51,523 nt of DNA, taken from NCBI GenBank assembly GCA_021202075.1, contig JAJQDT010000118.1, forward strand, positions 1-51,523, given 5' to 3'. The notes beneath the pieces were generated by a model. The model saw only the letters and a list, made by a program, of their open reading frames with translations, searched no databases and had not been told where the DNA came from. Positions 48,415 to 51,523 of the stretch are shown here, piece after piece. Within the stretch, counting starts at the first letter, position 1. Each line of letters starts with the position of its first letter. Origin of the DNA: Lachnospiraceae bacterium (GTDB lineage: Bacteria > Bacillota > Clostridia > Lachnospirales > Lachnospiraceae). A program made the translations under genes and the position numbers.

Positions 48415-48642
48415 ACCTTTTCCCATCCTTTCCCATCCGACAATCATCATGTCTGACTATCCCGGGTGTCTTTTCCGACAATTCGTCTCTACGCCGCCCC
48501 GCATCCGCCATGCGCAAAAACCTGAACATCTTCCATGGAAGGAAACGGAACCATTCCCTCTCGAATTATACATGGACATTCTCTTATACACAAGATTTAA
48601 TTTTTCAATTTCTGATTTTTACGTCTTTTTCCGCACATATGC

Positions 48643-48671
48643 TTGCAAAACAAGACGCAGTTGATTATACT
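48643..48671 (+). promoter_or_regulatory. Promoter of the cyclophilin gene
   Basis: TTGCAA, 17 bases, TATACT. The leader of about 175 bases contains AATCGCTTCGCGAGTACGG then ACATAT, half of the GTCC-GGAC hairpin. Between 48415 and 48642 nothing else was recognised. Confidence 0.65.
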
Positions 48672-48849
48672 GTAAAAGCACCACATAAAGCCAGGCTCGC
48701 GTTATACCTGCATGGCTAAACCTGTGGCTGCGGCGAAAAAACGAGGAAGAAAGCCGCGCAACGGTGAATCGCTTCGCGAGTACGGACATATGCCTGATGT
48801 ATTGAAAGCAAATGTATTTTGAAAAAACTACAAGAAAGGAATTCCAGCT

Positions 48850-49371
48850 ATGGCACAAAATCCAGTTGTAACAATTACCATGGAGAACGGCGATGTGATG
48901 AAGGCGGAGCTGTATCCGCAGATTGCCCCGAACTCTGTCAACAATTTTATCAGCCTTGTAAAAAAAGGCTTCTACGACGGTCTGATCTTCCACCGCGTCA
49001 TCAGCGGATTTATGATTCAGGGCGGCTGCCCGGACGGTACGGGTATGGGCGGCCCGGGATACTCCATCAAGGGTGAATTCGCGCAGAACGGCTTCGTCAA
49101 TCAGCTGAAGCATGAGCCCGGCGTCCTCTCCATGGCGCGCTCCATGCATCCGAACTCGGCCGGCAGCCAGTTCTTCCTGATGCACAAAGCAGCTCCGCAT
49201 CTCGACGGTGCATACGCCGCTTTCGGAAAAATCACCGAAGGCATGGACATTGTTGACAAAATCGCCCAGACGCCGACCGATTTCCGCGACCGGCCGCTGA
49301 CGCCGCAGAAAATCGCTTCGATGGCGGTCGAAACCTTCGGTGTGGACTATCCGGAGCCAGAAACAATGTGA
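48850..49371 (+). CDS. Cyclophilin-type peptidyl-prolyl isomerase
   Basis: Cytoplasmic cyclophilin of 173 residues that speeds proline isomerisation. The active-site arginine lies in IFHRVISGFMIQGG (about residue 53-66) and MHPNSAGSQFFLMHK (about 97-111) is the second signature; LDGAYAAFGKI follows. No signal peptide. AAAGGA lies about nine bases before the ATG. The C-terminal 15 residues (TFGVDYPEPETM) are a short family-specific extension. Monocistronic with its own terminator. Confidence 0.95.
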   Translation: MAQNPVVTITMENGDVMKAELYPQIAPNSVNNFISLVKKGFYDGLIFHRVISGFMIQGGCPDGTGMGGPGYSIKGEFAQNGFVNQLKHEPGVLSMARSMHPNSAGSQFFLMHKAAPHLDGAYAAFGKITEGMDIVDKIAQTPTDFRDRPLTPQKIASMAVETFGVDYPEPETM

Positions 49372-49383
49372 TAGCGATCATTC

Positions 49384-49405
49384 GAGGCAGGATTTCCCCT
49401 GCCTC
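49384..49405 (+). terminator. Terminator of the cyclophilin gene
   Basis: GAGGCAGG pairs with CCTGCCTC, followed by GCTTTCG. The T tract is short. Confidence 0.7.
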
Positions 49406-49422
49406 GCTTTCGTCTGCGTCGA

Positions 49423-49452
49423 GGCTTTTATGACCTGCGATTCGTGCGTTTT
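49423..49452. repeat. Partial R2 repeat
   Basis: GGCTTTTATGACCTGCGATTCGTGCGTT shape: about 28 bases matching the start of family R2 (compare 50872). It runs over the 3' end of the gene at 49428-49766. Confidence 0.55.
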
Positions 49453-49766
49453 GTATCGTTTTCTGTCGAACTCACTTCTGCATCGCCAGTTCCCGTCTCT
49501 TCTTCCTCGCTCTCCACGGCATTGCCATCCGGGGAAACCGTTTCCTGGCCGCCGTCACTCTTTCCCACATTTTGCTTATACAGATTCCATACAGCAAACC
49601 CGATCAGCGCCGCTCCCCCAACCGCAAAAAGCAGCGCAAACACTGCAAACACCTTTGGATTTGCATCCGTCTCGCCAAGGCCCTGAAACAGCTGCCAGGC
49701 TGTGTACAGAAGGTACACGCCCGCCGCCACATACAAACCCATGCGTAAATTATTTTTATCCGACAT
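49428..49766 (-). CDS. Small two-helix membrane protein
   Basis: 112 residues from the ATG at 49766 (AGAGG upstream). Two membrane helices (LYVAAGVYLLYTAWQLF, residues about 11-27, and VFAVFALLFAVGGAALIGFAV, about 38-58) are followed by a hydrophilic C-terminal tail of about 50 residues rich in Glu, Ser, Thr and Asp. No family recognised. The last residues (TKRTNRRS) lie in a partial R2 repeat, so the tail may have been extended by it. It precedes no obvious partner; the mutarotase gene upstream on the same strand is 75 bases away and may be cotranscribed. Confidence 0.7.
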   Translation of the reverse strand: MSDKNNLRMGLYVAAGVYLLYTAWQLFQGLGETDANPKVFAVFALLFAVGGAALIGFAVWNLYKQNVGKSDGGQETVSPDGNAVESEEEETGTGDAEVSSTENDTKRTNRRS

Positions 49767-49841
49767 TGTCATCCTCTCTTACCAGCCGGAATTCCGGCCA
49801 TTTCTGAATCAAACCACTCCAGGCTGCTTGCTCCCGGCCGG

Positions 49842-50741
49842 TTACTCTTCAACTGTCACTATCCAGGTGTTTGTGTATGTCTTTCCTGCATCCACTCCAA
49901 TCAGATCCGACTGGCACGACAGATCCTCCACAATCCCGTCGCGCGATGGCAGCGAGGTCCACGGCTCCACGCAGACATAGGGCGCTTCCTTTTTAATTGC
50001 GTGCCAGAATCCGACATATGTAAAGTCCGGATACTGAACCGTGACACTGCGATGACCCCGGTCGCTTGCGATTTTTACTGTCTTCGGCGCATGCTTCAAT
50101 ACGACTGCGTCATGATCAAACAGGTCGTGGTGCAGCGGAATTCTCCGGTCATCCTCAAGCGGATACGGCCGATCCTCTCCGGTCAGAAAGCAGGCGTCCG
50201 TAAACCCGACCCGATACGGATGCGACGGCCGGTCAAATTCCAGATAATAATCCTCAAACGTCAGCCCATCTTCCATCGGTACCCGGAAACCCGGATGGCC
50301 GCCGACCCCGAAATACATGCGGGAGGTTCCGGTGTTTTCCACCGAATTGGTGATTACGAGGGAATTGCCGTCCAGCGCGTAGGTGATCCGATAAATAAAA
50401 TCAAACGGATACAGCTCACTGGTCTGCTCGCTGCTCACCAGGCAAAACGTCATGTATGGCTTCCGTGAATCAGCCCCCCAAGCCCCCGGCTTCTCTGCCT
50501 CCAGAACACAATATTTGATCAGCCCATGTATTTTCATATGATAAAATTTCCCGTCCAGAGAAAACGTCCCATCCGTCAGCCGCGCGATATAGGGAAACAG
50601 ATTCGGCGCTTTCCCACTCCAAAAGGCCGGATCTCCCTGCCAGAGATATTCCGTGCCCCCGGCGCTGATGATCGACTGCAGCTCGGCGCCCGCATCGCTG
50701 GCCGTCACCGTCAAAAATTCGTTTTGAATTGTGTAATTCAT
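49842..50741 (-). CDS. Aldose 1-epimerase family protein (LacX type)
   Basis: Galactose-mutarotase-fold protein of 299 residues, closest to the LacX/YihR-like branch. Catalytic histidine candidates are in KIHGLIKYCVLE (about 73) and GVGGHPGFRVP (about 151), and the catalytic glutamate in YVCVEPWTSLPS (about 265). GGAGG lies seven bases before the ATG. It probably interconverts anomers of galactose or glucose released by the glycosidases, though LacX-type proteins are not well characterised. Confidence 0.9.
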   Translation of the reverse strand: MNYTIQNEFLTVTASDAGAELQSIISAGGTEYLWQGDPAFWSGKAPNLFPYIARLTDGTFSLDGKFYHMKIHGLIKYCVLEAEKPGAWGADSRKPYMTFCLVSSEQTSELYPFDFIYRITYALDGNSLVITNSVENTGTSRMYFGVGGHPGFRVPMEDGLTFEDYYLEFDRPSHPYRVGFTDACFLTGEDRPYPLEDDRRIPLHHDLFDHDAVVLKHAPKTVKIASDRGHRSVTVQYPDFTYVGFWHAIKKEAPYVCVEPWTSLPSRDGIVEDLSCQSDLIGVDAGKTYTNTWIVTVEE

Positions 50742-50777
50742 ATTCGTTCCTCCTCGTTCTCGTTGAAATATATACAG

Positions 50778-50937
50778 GAGCTGTTACAAAATAACATGTG
50801 CAGATTGTGCCGAATAACGTGTGAAGCACAGACCATAAAAACACAAGCGCAGCGGGGCGCTGAGCGTCCGGGCTTTTATGGTCTGCGATCCGCGCGTTAA
50901 ACGGTGCAAGATGCATAAATTATTTCGTAGCAAATCC
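50778..50937. repeat. Large inverted repeat built from two R2 copies
   Basis: Two R2 copies in opposite orientation: left arm 50778-50846, right arm 50869-50937. The arms pair through (C)TTTTATGGTCTG and then, less perfectly, CACGTTA, GCACAATCTGCA and TTATTTTGTAACA. The loop holds GCGCAGCGGGGCGCTGAGC. It has the shape of a non-autonomous palindromic element or a large transcribed hairpin. Nothing else is evident between 50742 and 51029. Confidence 0.8.
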
Positions 50938-51029
50938 TTATTTCTCCCACGCACAAGCACATCTTTCATGATGCAGTCTGCCTGGCGGCGCGTTACACAT
51001 AGATTTTTACAATACTCTCTATCAGGCAG

Positions 51030-51523
51030 TTATATAATTCCCTCCAGTGTCTCGAACAATTTCTTAACATCGACCGGCTTCGAAATATGCGCATTCATAC
51101 CGGCCTCCAGCGCCTGCCTTTTGTCTTCCTCAAACGCATTTGCCGTCATCGCAATGATCGGAATCCCGGCGAGTGCTTTGTCCTCAAACGAGCGAATGGC
51201 CTTTGTCGCCGCATAGCCGTCCATGACCGGCATCTGAATGTCCATCATTACCAGGCTGTAATAGCCCGCGCCCATTTCCTGCAGCATTTCCACCGCGACA
51301 CTTCCATCCTCCGCCTCTTCCACGAGAAACCCGGCCCCGCTCAGGATCTCACCGGCAATCTCCCGGTTCAGATCATTGTCCTCCACCAGCAGAAGACGCT
51401 TCCCTTCAAAGGATTTCTGCACAGCCGAATCCGCGAGATCCTCTTTTTTGCTTTTGTTTGCATACAGGATATCCGTCGTTTCTGCCGAAGGCCTGCCTGG
51501 TCCGAAGGATTGCCTCCTTACCG
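51030..51523 (-). CDS. Receiver domain of a hybrid histidine kinase, cut by window edge
   Basis: The frame is open from the stop at 51030 to the end of the window, so the N-terminal part lies beyond it. What is visible is a linker of about 30 residues and one complete response-regulator receiver domain: acidic pair in LLLVEDNDLNREI, phospho-acceptor Asp in LVMMDIQMPVMDG, Thr in IIAMTANAF and Lys in HISKPVD. The ending LFETLEGII directly after the receiver fold and the DNDLNREIA wording are typical of C-terminal receivers of hybrid sensor kinases. A GTG at 51422 could start a stand-alone receiver, but no ribosome site precedes it. Confidence 0.85.
   Translation of the reverse strand, partial: VRRQSFGPGRPSAETTDILYANKSKKEDLADSAVQKSFEGKRLLLVEDNDLNREIAGEILSGAGFLVEEAEDGSVAVEMLQEMGAGYYSLVMMDIQMPVMDGYAATKAIRSFEDKALAGIPIIAMTANAFEEDKRQALEAGMNAHISKPVDVKKLFETLEGII

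Overview
The window looks like chromosome from a gut-type Clostridia species, most likely Lachnospiraceae. The reasons are near 50% GC with strong AGGAGG ribosome sites, ABC-fed plant-glycan loci with matched LacI/AraC regulators, a flavodoxin/DUF3793/DUF2325 operon typical of that group, and proteins of Firmicutes type throughout. This placement is inference; there is no rRNA or tRNA in the window to test it. No prophage, intact insertion sequence or CRISPR array was seen.

Layout. 1-5.5 kb is a decayed defence/toxin zone: a BrnA antitoxin with a truncated BrnT, two paralogous metallophosphoesterases with a small XRE regulator, and a broken MmeI-like restriction-methylation gene. 5.5-22.2 kb is carbohydrate metabolism: GH26 mannanase, GH36 alpha-galactosidase, then a sugar ABC transporter with a LacI regulator, GH32, an amylosucrase-type GH13 and GH127 beta-L-arabinofuranosidase, then GH27 alpha-galactosidase translationally coupled to a small zinc-ribbon protein. 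22.6-27.7 kb is a complete livKHMGF branched-chain amino acid importer. 27.9-36.4 kb is a second sugar ABC transporter with two SGNH/CE2-type esterases and flanking AraC and LacI regulators. 36.4-42.1 kb holds a membrane protein, a radical SAM activase-like protein, a DMT permease, a NUDIX hydrolase and the CCA-adding enzyme. 42.6-51.5 kb holds a trigger-factor-like lipoprotein, a cold-shock protein with a long leader, the flavodoxin operon, a cellobiose-2-epimerase-like protein, cyclophilin, a LacX-type mutarotase and the receiver end of a hybrid histidine kinase cut by the window edge.

How it works together. Intracellular GH26, GH36, GH27, the epimerase and the mutarotase fit uptake and breakdown of short galactomannan/glucomannan and raffinose-type oligosaccharides. 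GH32 plus amylosucrase fit sucrose or fructan. The esterases beside the second transporter fit removal of acetyl groups from imported xylan or mannan oligosaccharides.

The most striking property is repeat DNA. At least nine conserved proteins (GH36, SGNH and CE2 esterases, radical SAM, DMT permease, NUDIX, lipoprotein, DUF3793, epimerase) carry extra in-frame segments, most of them built from 30-, 36- or 42-base tandem or palindromic repeats. At least three families of short dispersed repeats or hairpins lie between genes, and one hairpin family sits 40-130 bases before start codons. This looks like an active, poorly described repeat ecology that reaches into coding sequence.
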